This document shows, in pieces, positions 23,961-35,563 of a DNA stretch of 58,164 bases. The stretch comes from Symsagittifera roscoffensis (taxonomy: Eukaryota; Xenacoelomorpha; Acoela; Convolutidae). The position numbers were made by a program, and so were the translations under genes. The notes beneath the pieces are model-generated. The model did no database searches and was not told the DNA's origin. It saw only the letters and a list, made by a program, of their open reading frames with translations. The DNA lies in assembly GCF_963678635.1 (NCBI RefSeq), contig NW_026971074.1:7501-65664 (forward strand), given 5' to 3'. The stretch's first letter is position 1, and the number at the start of each line of letters is the position of its first letter.

Positions 23961-25608
23961 TGTATACCTTTTTGGTTTGCTAAATTGGTAAAGTGGTTGT
24001 TGACATAAGGATGATTGATTGATTAAAGCGCAATCGAGGTGTTAATTGTTCTTGTTCCTAAATTGTTAGCTCTTAGTTTTTTGAAAGAATGAAAGAATAG
24101 CTTCAAACAATTTATCGTAAGTTTAGTCATGGATCATGATTGGTTGCTTATCAATGTTTTACTGTGAGATATCTCGAAGCATAAAATAAAACTTGTTTTT
24201 AATTGTTCCAGTATTTTGTCTAATTTGATTTTGAATTACACTAAGTTTTTAACACTTTTGTTCATAAAATTTTATGAAAAACTAAGAAATTTCAAAATTA
24301 GTTAGAAAAAACAGTTTTAGGAGATAATTCCGATCAAAAAATTTCTTGTTATATGCATCTGTTGATCAATTCGAAAATATGTAAGCTAAGTTGTCCACAA
24401 CTATTATAATTTCTGCTTTTTAAAGTGCTAACTGTTTTGACAGTGTTTCCGCTACCATTTGTTTTTTGTTATGCATCGAAAAGTCTTACAATCAGTTTTG
24501 AAAACTTCTCGGTTATCATTTTATGACCATAAACTTCAAACGTGGATTTTTTGCCGCACGCAGTAAAAAAACAGAGAAAGTATTTTTTTTATCCTGATAG
24601 TTTAACCCAAATTGGAAACTATATTGGTTTGGAGAGTTTGCTAAAACATACCCAGCAAAAACTTAATTTGCTCTTTTTCAAAACCATATGAAATTATTTT
24701 GGCAAAAAATAGCATGCTGGCTGCATAACTGCGTCAGTCACGGTGGGTGTTTCTTCTTTGCTTCAAAACCTCACCGGTGTTACGTTTTCCCAGAAACTCT
24801 CGAAACCAATTTTTGGCCGCCAAATTGTGCACAAAAATTCGGTTAAAATATTTGACAAGTTTTTCCAAGTAAAATTTAAACACGGGTAAACTTCAAACCA
24901 TTCGCACACATACTCATAGCGCTAACAATACCGTTTAATTAGTTATTAAGCGGTATTGTTAGCGGTATAATTAGTTATTAAACAGTATAAATTAATTAGC
25001 CACACCAGATAGTTTGATATAGATGCATCTTGTCTGAACAAATCTGATTAGTTTCTTAAATTTAATATGAACGTTTTCAGCTTAAAATTTCAGACAGTGT
25101 TTTTTTTTCATTTTTCCGACCAGATAGTTTTTTTTCCGTTTTTTGTTGCTTATTTTCATTTTTTATGTTGGAGTAGTTTGTTTTTATGATGGTGTTGTGA
25201 GTAAGTCAAAATATCTGGGAGGTTTATATCCATCCTTTATTCTGATGAAAATTTTAAATGGAAGAAAGGAAACTTAACAGAGCTTTTCTTTTTTTTCAGG
25301 TTTTTTAATTTGACAACAAAATAGTTTCCATTAATATTCTTATAGTTCATGTCGAATGCAGTTTTCCAGATGATTTTTTGCATTTGGAAAATTCAGACAA
25401 GGATGAATAAATTCTAGCTAGATAAAAAGTAATGGACGATGCGAGATTTCTGGGTTGCTAAAATTTAGATAAACACGTTTAGATTTTATGTGCATGCCGA
25501 TTGCAGCTACTTTCTAAACATATAAAGACCACAACAAAATGGTTAGATTTTCAATATCTAGAGAAAAGAATTGGAAAGTTCTATTTGAAAAACGTCGAAG
25601 TCTTGGGT
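23961..25608. other. Unassigned AT-rich DNA
   Basis: No sustained reading frame and no protein motif on either strand. The only structure I see is the long inverted repeat at 24920-24964. If the BEL/Pao element retained a 5' LTR it would lie here, but I found no matching copy. Confidence 0.6.
24920..24964. repeat. Inverted repeat (cruciform-forming)
   Basis: CGCTAACAATACCG at 24920-24933 is exactly reversed and complemented by CGGTATTGTTAGCG at 24951-24964. Several A/T pairs extend it toward the 17-nt centre. Half-copies (gcggtataattagttatta) repeat directly after it. It could be a worn short inverted-repeat transposon. Confidence 0.8.
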
Positions 25609-25612
25609 CATT
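25609..25612. repeat. Target site duplication TCAT (left copy)
   Basis: TCAT directly precedes the terminal TG of element B and is matched by TCAT at 44410-44413 directly after the other end. Four base pairs is within the 4-6 bp usual for LTR elements, but so short a match could arise by chance. Confidence 0.7.
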
Positions 25613-26006
25613 GAGTTATAACCGAAGTTGTTAACTCATAGAGTAATTTCGGATAGGGTACACCAATCTTATTTTCGGCCGGATAGATTCGTGCAACTTC
25701 TTAGTCTAATACCGATCCTAATCTTACTCTTATATCTACTAGTCTCAGGGTGTCTAACTAGTCTCTGCTAGGCTCAATAGATCTAGAGTATACTGGCTTA
25801 TTGCAACTGCTGAAGTTCTCTTGGAGAGACAACTAATTTCTAAGTTAAATTCAAATCTCTCTGGTGCTGAAATTACAAGTAATTTCAGCACTTACAAATA
25901 AGTGGGTTGTTAGTTAGAAGGATTATGATTGGTTAATATTAAATATTTTACAGTTGTAAAATATCCAATTTATCCAATAAAAAAATGTAGTTTAGATCAG
26001 GTTCCA
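25613..26006 (-). repeat. 3' LTR of element B (394 bp)
   Basis: Matches the 5' LTR at 44000-44409 with about 8 substitutions. It lacks 16 net bases present in the 5' copy (gtctgctcgttacgct, near 25666). The palindrome is at 25864-25891 and the CCAAT box at 25928-25932 (as attgg on the plus strand). Confidence 0.95.
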
Positions 26007-26013
26007 CCCATCC
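26007..26013 (-). other. Purine-rich stretch next to the 3' LTR (possible PPT)
   Basis: Read on the minus strand, ggatggg lies directly against the LTR start TGGAACC. It is short and interrupted by one T, so it is a weak polypurine tract. Position is the main argument. Confidence 0.4.
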
Positions 26014-27600
26014 GGGGTTTACAGAGTTTTTTAGAACTATGTTTCTGCAATTTGAAGGATGGATGATGAACGTTGGTATTTGGCGAACATCATTTTCTTG
26101 TCCGGTTCCTCTTGGAGAAGAACGTTCCAGGACGCTGGAATTATGGATAGGAAATTGTTACGTCGTCATTCGACAACGACCGTGATCCCCAATGAAATCA
26201 ATCCGTTTTCAAAATGGTTCGCTATGACAGGTTTTTCTGAATTATGTAGAGAACTTGTTTTGTGTGCAACCTCGTCTGGGAATGGCGTGAAGATCGTGTG
26301 TCGAAGGGATGCCTTGTAAATCGGATCTGTACGTATACTTGAACATCGAGGTGGTCATTGGTCTAGTTCAAAGAAGTCATTTTCTGCGAAGTCAAGTCGT
26401 ACTCTAAATCCTTTGAGTTGTGATTGTGGATGGCATGTCGGTTTGTGCTTAGCCATTCTTTTGTTCGAGTGTGATGGGATCATCTAGTCTTTGGATGTTC
26501 GTCTTTGTTGTTGTGTATTGATCTATATACTGCAAAGTATGATTTACATTTTATAAAATTATGTTAATTCAATTTTTTAATCATGATTTTAGTTAGCCGT
26601 TTTCACAAAAGCGTTTTGCTATAGTTTGGTTATTTTGAAGAGTTACTCACCCTTGAGTACCTCTTATTAAAAATAGGAGTGTGGTCACAAAGCGTGGATG
26701 TAGCGCGGTAGAATAGGCCGGCTATAGAGCATGCTCAGGACGTCCTCTCTGGTGGGTTAGGCCAGGAGTGGGAGTATGATTTCATGCTGTTTCTTTGAGA
26801 GGTCCTGTTATGTGATAACGTTTTATGTTGGGTTTATGTTGGTTTTTCTTATGTTATTTTGGATGTGTCCTTTTTTCAAAAATCAAATTGTTTTTGGTAT
26901 GGGTTTGTCTTGCGACTTTTTCGTGTTTTATCATTTCTTTCTTAGACTTTATAATAGTCTTCAAAAGAATAAATTATCCAGTTTTAAACTGGGTTAATCC
27001 GGTTTGGGTACCGTTGGTTTTCTTTTCTTAGTCATGCTGTTATTTTATGATTTGTGGTGTTTAGTAAGCTGCGTTGGTTAGTTTGGTTTAGTATATAATT
27101 CCTTTCCAACCGGGTTAAAGGAAAGTTTGAAACTTGTTATCGTGTGTTAGAGTTGTTGAGTGTGAAAGCTTGAAACTTAAAATCATTATTTAAACAATTC
27201 TTCGTGGGCGAGCTGTGCGAGTTTGGATAGAATTCTTGTGCGAGTGAAATGAAAATATTGAAAAGGTTTGTACTGCTTTCTCATTTTATTAATTTATTGC
27301 ATAGAATTTGAAGTTTACTGCGTTTTGGGGGGAATTTTAAAATTATAAATTTTCATCGTAATTAAGTTTACTGCTTCATGGGGAAATAGATTATAGATAT
27401 AATTACCACATTTGGTATGAATTCTATTATATTATTTGGTGCAAGAAATTAATGAATTTTAAGAGAGTTTAACAAGTTTTAATTGTTGTTTTTCTTTTCT
27501 GTTTTGTAGATGATCGTGGTGTAAAGACAAGAAATATAAATCAAACATTGATTGAAAATGGTTAGTACTAATTTAAATTTATTAGTGAAGAGTATTTTAA
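26014..27600 (-). other. 3' region of element B without recognised gene
   Basis: No long frame on the element strand. Base composition is less AT-rich at 26050-26350 than in the rest of the element, and a plus-strand 86-codon frame (26059-26319) there is unrecognised. On the minus strand CAG|GTAAGTAT at 27614-27604 is a very good 5' splice site. On the plus strand a pyrimidine tract ending ttttgtag at about 27510 looks like a 3' splice site. Either could mark a spliced transcript, or part of this segment may be a nested foreign insertion. Confidence 0.4.
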
Positions 27601-29830
27601 ATTATACTTACCTGTTAATCATCTGGGAAAAAGCCGTGGGGAAGATGTCGTGTATCATATCTGATGTTGTTAGTAATTTGGCTAGTTTGCGTATGATGTT
27701 TTTAGTTTGTAGCAATTGAAGTGCTTTAATGGTTTTCAGTTCTTCGGTGCCTACTGCAAACTCTTAGGGTGTGTTTTGAATGAGGATATATATATTTTAT
27801 GATTATATTTAGTATTGTGAATGAATTCTAATATTGGTATTTCAATAGGCTGGATATATTCATACGGGATAAGGAAGGGTCTGGATTCTTCGGCATTGAA
27901 GGTCTTCGTGATGGGACAGAATATATACATTTGGGTAACTGTATATACATTTGGGTCATAGTTGCGGAGGATGCCGTGGAGGTTAGTATCTTTGATGCAA
28001 TATGTAAATTTAAGGAAAAATGGTGACGTGTACTTTGAGTTGAGAAACTGAAAACGATGGTGAGGTTGTCTTGATGGGGTATGCAAATCAAAGTGATTTT
28101 ATACAAAACGACAGTATGTATATGTGTGGGTTTGTTTAGTGCGTAACATATTATTGTGGAAACAGTGCAAATCGCGTTCCTGTGGTGAAAGAAAGTGAAA
28201 GGTTAGCGAAAATAACTGAAATTTGTCATAGAAGCTTTCGTATGCTTGAATATCAGCTAGTGATTCTTATAATGTGATCATTCTTTCTATCAAAAATATT
28301 AAGTGTGAATACGTATGATGTTTTGATGAAAAATTTTTCTGTTAGATGCGGGTTTGCGAAGCGGTCTTCATCTAAAAATTGGTCTTGATTAGGTCGGATG
28401 ATATTATGGTCGTAATATTCTATTGCAAATTCGTTAGCTCGGGGTGCAGTGAATGTTTTTAGTAACTTTTTATATCCAACGTAAGTAAGTTGTCGAGGTG
28501 TTAGTGTTGTAGGGAGTCTATATAACATGTCTGTGTTCTTTTCTATGCTGTCATGAGTATTAGTTAGTGGTAGGCAAAGGGGGTTAGTAAAATTATAATA
28601 AGCTGTCCAATGAAGTGTTGGCATTAAAACATGTTCATCTACAAAATTGCGTGTGTCATTAGTATCGTTAGGTGTGTTCAATGTATATTGTGGAAATGAG
28701 GGTAAGGTGATTGCAAGAAAATTTTTCATGTTTGTATGTTGCGGGTGATTAATATATTCGCGGGCTGTTCCGGGTTTGGTCGGGAATGGGTGATTTGGGA
28801 ATTTTCGTTTAAAAGTGCGATAAGCTCGGTGAGTGCTACTAGGTGTTTCGGTGGATGTGGATGATTATGTGAATGATGGAGTGTAAGCTGAGGAGGGTGT
28901 AGGAGTAGGTGGATTTGAGGATGTTATTGTGGATGATAGTTGATGTATTGTGAGGGTGTTAGGGTGTATTAACTGTTGTTGTAGGGTAATAAAATTATCA
29001 AGTTCCTGGGAAATTTGGGGGGTATCTAGAGAATTATTATATGATCTGTCGGAATGAAGTGGAGAATAGGTTGGGGTCACTTGCGAAACATAAGAAGGAG
29101 TAGAAACGGATGGGAGTGGATGATTTGATGGGAATGGTTGAAAAGGGGTTTTTGGAAAAACTGAGGAGTTGGTCTGAGTATAATTTGAGGGAGATGGTTC
29201 GGAGTCTGCAAATTCGTCAGGGGTTTCTACATTAGGGTTATTATATTGTGAGATAGTGTATAAAACTGAAATATCTGAGTTAGTATCAGAATTCGTGCTT
29301 GATGTTATATTAATAATCGGAAAATCGGGTGGTGGGAAAGCAAAAAGTGGGATTATTGGGATTTGAGTTTGGAGGTTGGCTGAATGGGAATTTGAGCGAT
29401 GGAGGGATCCAAGTTGTCGGCTCATCGTGGGCTAACAAAATGATTATGTTTAGACTGAAAAGTGGTGCTGTGGGGTTGTTCTAAAATTTGTTCGTATGTA
29501 TTATCATTTTGTGAATGATGTGTCATTATATGTTGGATGGGGCTTTGTGCTATATTTGGTCTAGAATTTGGATTATTTGTGATTGCTAGGTTTCGGAAAT
29601 TACGGGGAACTAATGATAATGAATGGTTTTGTGGTAGGGGTGGCAACTGTGGTGCGGTAGGTGTTATCTCTATATTGTTGTGTTCCTCGTCGTAAAGTGT
29701 TTTGTCTTGTGGATTGTTTCGTGTTATATTCTTTTATTTGTGCATCTAGAAGTATTTTGTTTACTGATGATGAAAAAATTCCAAAAAATCCTGCAAACAG
29801 TATACGTGCTACACTTGCTTGTCTGTTCAC
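27601..29830 (-). pseudogene. 3' ORFs of element B; possible second, diverged env-like module
   Basis: Successive minus-strand frames: 29830-29600 (hydrophobic segment near its start), 29646-29422, 29425-28865 (186 codons, Pro/Ser/Thr-rich), 28729-28253 (158 codons) and 28086-27751. Their order (hydrophobic segment ending near a KEYNTKQ-like motif, Pro/Ser/Thr-rich stretch, folded-looking domain, then a helical stretch with NIIRKLAKLL) mirrors the order in the env region just upstream, where the corresponding motifs are EEYYIKQ and QNIRKLAETA. I therefore suspect a diverged partial env duplicate. Unrelated accessory genes are the alternative. Stops separate the pieces. Confidence 0.4.
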
Positions 29831-29852
29831 TTGTGTGTGTATAGCGCATGTG

Positions 29853-32800
29853 TTATAGATTCCTATAGATTAGAAGTGAGAAAAGAAATCCTATAAAATT
29901 AAACATGGCGTATAAGATAGTTAATTTTTCTAAGATGTAATAGGGCCATCTTAGAAAATATAGAATCTCGTTCTTTAGGGTGACAAAACTGAAAATATTT
30001 ACAGGTGAAATATCTTGTGGTCTGTATTTTTCACCATTTAAATATATGTAGTCTTTAATGTCTTTAAAGTAACCGCTATAGTCTTGTGTATAAATATCTG
30101 CAAATCCTGCGGTTTCGGCAAGTTTTCTTATATTTTGGTCAATTGACTGTCTTTGTATTGTGTCCATTTGTGTTAATAATTCTTGAAATTGTTGTGTTCT
30201 AATGTGATGTTGGATATCTGATTTAGAATATATTCCATTTGATTGTAAATCAATATTTGGATTACGAGCAATGGCTCTGAAGCTTTCGGGTGAAAATTTT
30301 TTGAGTGATTGCATTAACGTAGGGTATGGTGTAAGGAGATAGTTTTTATCTTCATCAGTATTCAATTGTACTACCTTGTGGCTATTTTTTGATCCACATG
30401 GGACTGCGGTATCCCAAAAATATGTTCGTCTTGAAAGTGTGTCGACAAAATGTACTTTGATTTTATAGAATATAGGGATTCTTTTATAACAACGTTTGTC
30501 TTCAAAAACATAAAGTGGTGATATTTTTTTGGTACAAGTATAAAACCATAAAATATTTCCTTCGTAGTCTAGAAAATTTGATCTATTTCCTGATAATAAA
30601 TATCCTGCGTAGGGTATTTTTAGTACTGCTGGTACAAGTATAAAACCATAAAATATTTCCTTCGTAGTCTAGAAAATTTGATCTATTTCCTGATAATAAA
30701 TATCCTGCGTAGGGTATTTTTAGTACTGCTAGGATTTGTGTTCTTTCCAATTCGCATAATTGATAAAGTGTTTCTAATTCGGAGAGTGACATTTCTTGAT
30801 AAATTCGACTAATTGTGTAGTCTAATTTCATATCTAATTAGATATCGTAATAAATATTACCGAAATAGGTGTTATTCATTAGTGATAGTTCTTGTAAACG
30901 TGTGCTTTTACTGTCATGTGGCTTTAGTTTTCCACCAGGTTGACCTGTGCTTTTTTTGAAAGTTAACTGGGATGTATGATGTTCCTTCATTTATAGGGTG
31001 ACTTGTGGCATAAGGGTCAAACTTTTTTTTTCCAGTGGTCATGTCGAAACCTTTTTCGTATTCGACAAGTATTTCAGAATATTGTGTCTTATAAAGTGGA
31101 TTTCTGTATTTGCATGCAATTTCTGTTTCTTGATATATTTGGAAACGTGTTAATGTATTTTCTATATCATGAATATTTCTAAAATCATTACTTTGTTTTC
31201 GGAATGGGTTTACTGGAATTGATTCGTATGGAATTGATTCTATAAAATATTTTTCATGAAATTTTATCATTCGAGCGTGTATTTTTGCTACTTGGAATGT
31301 TGTACATGTATCTTCGAGAAACCAAACAATTGTTGCTTGTGTCCGTGTTGTAGGGTCACAATAACCTCTATCATTTTTGCAAGGTAATCTAATTCCTTGA
31401 TAGATCATTGTGTTATCAGATAAATCTCGTGTGAGTTGTACTTTTTCGAGTTGCATTTTCCAATCGAAAAACATTATTTCTTGATATCCTTTATTTTTTT
31501 GTGTCTACTTTGCAGTTTGAGGGGTCATTTATTCTAATGTGTGGTATCCAGTGTTTAGCGTGTATGTCATAAGTTAATCTTCCGTGTGCGCCGTTGTATG
31601 GGTATTTTTCGTCTAGTTTTATATGTCCTTGATATCTTTCAAGTTGTTCTTGGTGTACAGAATCGGCAAAGACCTGGAAATTTACTATTTTCCTGTCTGT
31701 GTTTCTATTTCTTGTGATGTTTAGTCTGAGTAGTTCGTTTTTACAATCATCGGGATTTAGATGTAAAAGTCGTTCTATATTACTTTGATAGAATGATTCG
31801 TGATCAAGTCGGTTCTTATTTCCATGGGAAACTTGTGAACAGTGTACTTTCTTTTCGGAAAATGTTGCTGTAAATTTATATCCTGTGACTGTTGTTGCTC
31901 GGGCTTTTGAATACAATGTTGCTATCACATTTGTAGTTTCTATAGCTTGTGGTTCTGTTTCGCCTTGTGATACTTGATTTATTGCATATTTGTGTAGTGT
32001 TTTTTTTTTCGTTTTCTTCACAATCGTAGTGTGTTACTAATAAATCCTGGTGTCCTGTGCGAGGAGGAGGATTTGTGTTTTGGTCGGAAAATTTTAGAAA
32101 AAAGATGTGTTGAAATGTTAATATTTTTAGAATATACCTGTGTATGATAATCCTGAGTATGGGTTATAAAATGTGATGTAACCAATTGTGTTTTTGGTAT
32201 ATCTATCGTACTTATATATTACTTCAGTTGTTATAAATGGTGGTGGTAGCGATTGAGCTGTTATATTTGGTGGATTTAATGGGTAGGGATGTTGAACAAT
32301 ATTGTTAAGTTTGATCGTGATTTCGAATTTCAATTGGAGACCATTTTGTTGAAGTATTTGAATTTTGTGTTCACGAATATCTTCGTGGATATCTTGTCTA
32401 TATTGTAGTTTGTTGAGTGCCCAACTGTGGAGTCGGTTACTATCTTGATGTTGTCCAAATAATGGTGGAGGTGCTACGAATATATTCCAGTCTAGTCGTA
32501 AAGGGATATTTGTTGATGATTGTTCTCGATATCTAGCGTCGAGGTTATTTGGGAAATTTAAAGGGAAAAGCGTCGGTGAAATTTGACTTAATGATGGTGT
32601 TGACGGTAGTGATAATGTTTCTGGTAGTGATGATAGTGTTGTATCCGTAGAAACATCTATTGGATCATTCACTAAGTTTGGTTCACCTTGTGTATATGAG
32701 TGTGTTGCCCAATATGGTAGTCGTGCTGTGGGATTGGGGGGGTTAAAGGGATTTTCACGTATTTTTTCAGATGTTGGTGTTGAACCTAAGTAATCTGAGG

Positions 32801-33455
32801 GTATATTTGAGATGCTCTGTTGTGAAAGTAGTGTGGGAGTTTCTGGCAACGTGCTACTTGAAATTTCTGGAGTAGTTGCTGTTGGTCATTGGGGTATATC
32901 AAAATGAACTCTAGGGGTTTGAAAACTTCTGTTTCGTCGTCGATGTATAATTTGTCTATTTATTTCGACTGTATTTTGGTTTTGACTAATGTTTCTTATT
33001 CTGCTTATCTCTTGTGGTAATGAGGGGTACAAATTATATGTTGGTTCACTTAGAGGTGCCTGTCGCTGAACTGGTTCTAATGGTTCGGATAAGCGAGCGT
33101 GTAGTTCTTCAAAAGTATATGGATTATCTTGGAAAGAAATTCGTGTGGATGTTTGGGGGTTTTGGGTAGTTGTGGGTATTGCTGGGTTTTCTTGGGATGA
33201 TGTCGGTGAAGACTGATTTTGTGATTGTTGGTTAGCAATTTTTGAAAGTGTTCTGATTGATTTTTTCTAGTGGGAAGATTTTTGTTTAATGTAGTATTCT
33301 TCAATGAAAAGAATTAAAAAGATTGTTGCTAAGGCGAGTGTGACTATTGCCTTTTTTACACATTTGCACATTGTCAGTATTAGGGATGATAAAAATATGA
33401 TGAAAATCACATATAGTAAAAAAATATCTGTTCTACTAAAAATTGTTCGTATCAT
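29853..33455 (-). pseudogene. env: env-like envelope glycoprotein, element B (broken)
   Basis: Begins at 33455 (MIRTIF) with two hydrophobic segments in its first 60 residues. A Pro/Ser/Thr-rich region with an HRRRNR basic cluster follows (about 32980-32600), then a conserved domain around RLDWNIFVAPPP (32849-32127 frame). Ectodomain frames at 32021-31491 and 31474-30914 contain paired Cys and Trp residues. The final frames 30831-30583 and 30365-29853 end in a hydrophobic anchor of about 20 residues (near LYAMFNFIGFLFSLLIY). Frameshifts and a 100-bp duplication break it. Layout fits a membrane fusion glycoprotein. I suspect an origin in a chuvirus-like G protein but cannot verify that. Confidence 0.65.
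30531..30730 (-). repeat. Perfect 100-bp tandem duplication in env (element B)
   Basis: 30531-30630 and 30631-30730 appear identical. One hundred bases is not a multiple of three, so the duplication breaks the env frame. Perfect identity means it is very recent or an assembly artefact. The same env region carries an older, independent ~95-bp duplication in element A. Confidence 0.95.
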
Positions 33456-34190
33456 TTAAATAGACTTTGAATTATCGTACCTGTGAATATGATCAATGAT
33501 TTGGGAAAGTTGGAGATATATTTCAAATAGGGAGTAGAAAATTAATAAAATGTTGCAAAAGATTATTAAAATGATTATAAAAGCTTCAAAAGTATCAAAT
33601 AGAAATATGAATAAAAGTTTGAATAGTAATAAAAAGTTTATTAAAAATTTTAAAATTGTTTTTTTTTAAAGATATTGACTGATTGAGAGAAGAGCATTTA
33701 AGAAATGATTTCTTTGTCAAATATTTTTTGTTGTTTGAGGCGAGATTCAAGTGTGGTCGAGTTATTTATTGATTTTTTGACAAGTGGGTTGAGTTTTGTG
33801 AAAAATTAATGGGGGCTAATTTTATGTTCGGGAGGTCTTCTTTGCTTCATTTTTATTTGTCGGATGATCTGGGGTATTTTTGAGATATTTTTAATTTAGG
33901 CCAAATGAAAATGGTCCTTTTTTACTTTAGGCTAATTTGCCATTTTTGGTTCGAGGGTTTTTGAGGTCTGAGTTGGGAAAAAATTGTTGATCTTTGCGTT
34001 ATTAGATAGGGGAGGGTTGTAATATTATGCTGGTATTTATTTTAGTTGTCAAGTTATAGCGGGTTGCTTATTTTTGACCTGGAGGTTGTAAAGTTATAGT
34101 TATAGATATGCCTGGAGTTTAATATCTTTAGGCTAATAGGTTGGTGTTAGAGATATAGAAGGCGACGGATTTAAGTGAATTCTATTGGCT
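33456..34190 (-). other. pol-env spacer with conserved two-motif block (element B)
   Basis: Non-coding on the element strand. Reading down from 34086, acctccaggtcaaaaata begins the block and acaaccctcccct ends it at 34008, spanning 79 nt exactly as in element A (13346-13424). Further partial similarity to A continues toward the env start (caaagatcaacaat, aaattagcct). Confidence 0.5.
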
Positions 34191-34930
34191 GAATCTGAAC
34201 TAGAATTATTGCGTATTTGTCAGCATGTTATTTTGAAAAATGAAAGTTCAAAATGATCCAGAGGTGCAAAAATAATTAATTTTTAAAATCAAAGTTGTTT
34301 TTGAAATTCAACTTTCTTTAGTATTTTAGATTGTGCAATGAATGTTTTGTAGTTTTTACGTGGTTGATTTCTTAGTCGTGATGATTCTCTATGTTCTTAT
34401 TTTTCTACTTGTTCTTGTGGTTAAATTTTTTCTATCATTTTCCGGTTTTTTCTTTCTTTTTGAGGTATTTTTGTATCTGATATTTTTTGATTGTTTTTGG
34501 CTTTGGTTTGATTTTGATTTTGATTTTCATGATGAACGTTGTCTTGTTTATCTATTTCTTTTTCTGTATGTGGATGATTTTGAATAACATTTAAACCTGT
34601 GAAAGAATATAATTGAGTTAAGTCGCGTAATGCGTATTCTTTTGGGTATTAGGGCAATAGATTGTTACGATGTTGAACAATTTCTTTTTTATTTGAATCT
34701 GTGAGTTTATACGTTACGTCAGTGGGTTTGGCAATTATTTGGTATGGTCCTTTTCGAAGGGGTTGTAAATTTTTAGAGATTCCTTTTTGTGTATTAAAGT
34801 TAGGTATTAAGACAAATGTTCCAATTTTCAAATCTGTGGCTGGTGTAAAGCGTGAATTTGGTCGTTAATGTTTTGCCTTTGTAACAATTTCTTTGTTACT
34901 TTTTGGTAAATTTTATTGTGTTTTTTATGT
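34191..34930 (-). pseudogene. Integrase C-terminal domain and charged tail, element B (own copy)
   Basis: 34831-34649 reads KIGTFVLIPNFNTQKG, then PLRKGPYQIIAKPTDVTYKL and HRNNLLP, a typical Gypsy integrase C-terminal SH3-like segment. It continues to PKEYALRDLTQLYSF and a Lys/Gln/Asn-rich tail. It is the second of two copies of this segment in B, the first being the D-like insertion at 34931-35563, so the tail is separated from the catalytic core. Confidence 0.75.
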
Positions 34931-35563
34931 CTAAACCATACACACGAGATCTTTTCGTGGCTGATTACGGAGTCGCGATGAGTGTCTATGTGGAGATTTT
35001 TCTTTTTGATCTTGTGGTGTAATTTTTTGACCTAATTTTCGATTTTTTCTCTCTGTGTGAGGTATTTTTTTTGTTGTTTACGTTTTTTGAAATCTGTTTG
35101 GGAAGTTATTTGTCCTTTTTATCTAACTGCTTTTGGATGGGCTGCATATCACTGCTATGATTTTGATTTTGCTATGAGCTATTTTGAATATTTTTAAGTC
35201 CTGTAAAAGAGTATAATTGAGTAAGTTCTCGAAGTGCGTTTTCTATCGGGTATTAAGGTGAAAGATTGTTTCGATGTAGAACGATTTCTTTTTAGTTTAA
35301 GTCTGTAAGTTTGTACGTTACATCAGATGGTTTATCAATTATTTGATACGGTCCTTTTCTGAGTGGTTGTAATTTTTTAGAAATTCTTTTTTTTTGTTTT
35401 GTAAAAATCGGAATTAAAACATATGTTCCTATTTTTAAATTTGTATCTGGGAAAAATTTGGAATTTATTTGAGAATTTTGTTTGAGAACTTTGTCTTTGT
35501 AATAACTTTTTTGTTACGTTCTGGTAAATTCCGTTGTGTTTTTTGTCTCTGCTTAAAATTCAT
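34931..35563 (-). repeat. 633-bp block shared with element D, inserted in the integrase gene of B
   Basis: Collinear with 49041-49673 at a constant offset of 14110 bases, with only about six mismatches. It contains a second copy of the integrase C-terminal domain. The low end includes about 19 bases (aaccatacacacgagat) that in 49041-49062 derive from the gag of element C read in the opposite orientation. The block thus carries the C/D fusion point. Beyond 35563, B and D return to ordinary family-level divergence. Confidence 0.9.

Noticed and set aside
25613-26006. Solo LTR
   Set aside because: The matching LTR, complete internal region and TCAT duplication show it is the 3' LTR of element B.
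26059-26319. 86-codon plus-strand frame as a host gene exon
   Set aside because: Lies inside element B next to its 3' LTR, has no recognisable domain, and the opposite strand is equally open over part of it.
34342-34587. 81-codon plus-strand frame with strongly hydrophobic composition, looking like a membrane protein
   Set aside because: It is the antisense of the Lys/Gln/Asn-rich integrase tail of element B; T-rich antisense reads as Phe/Leu/Val.
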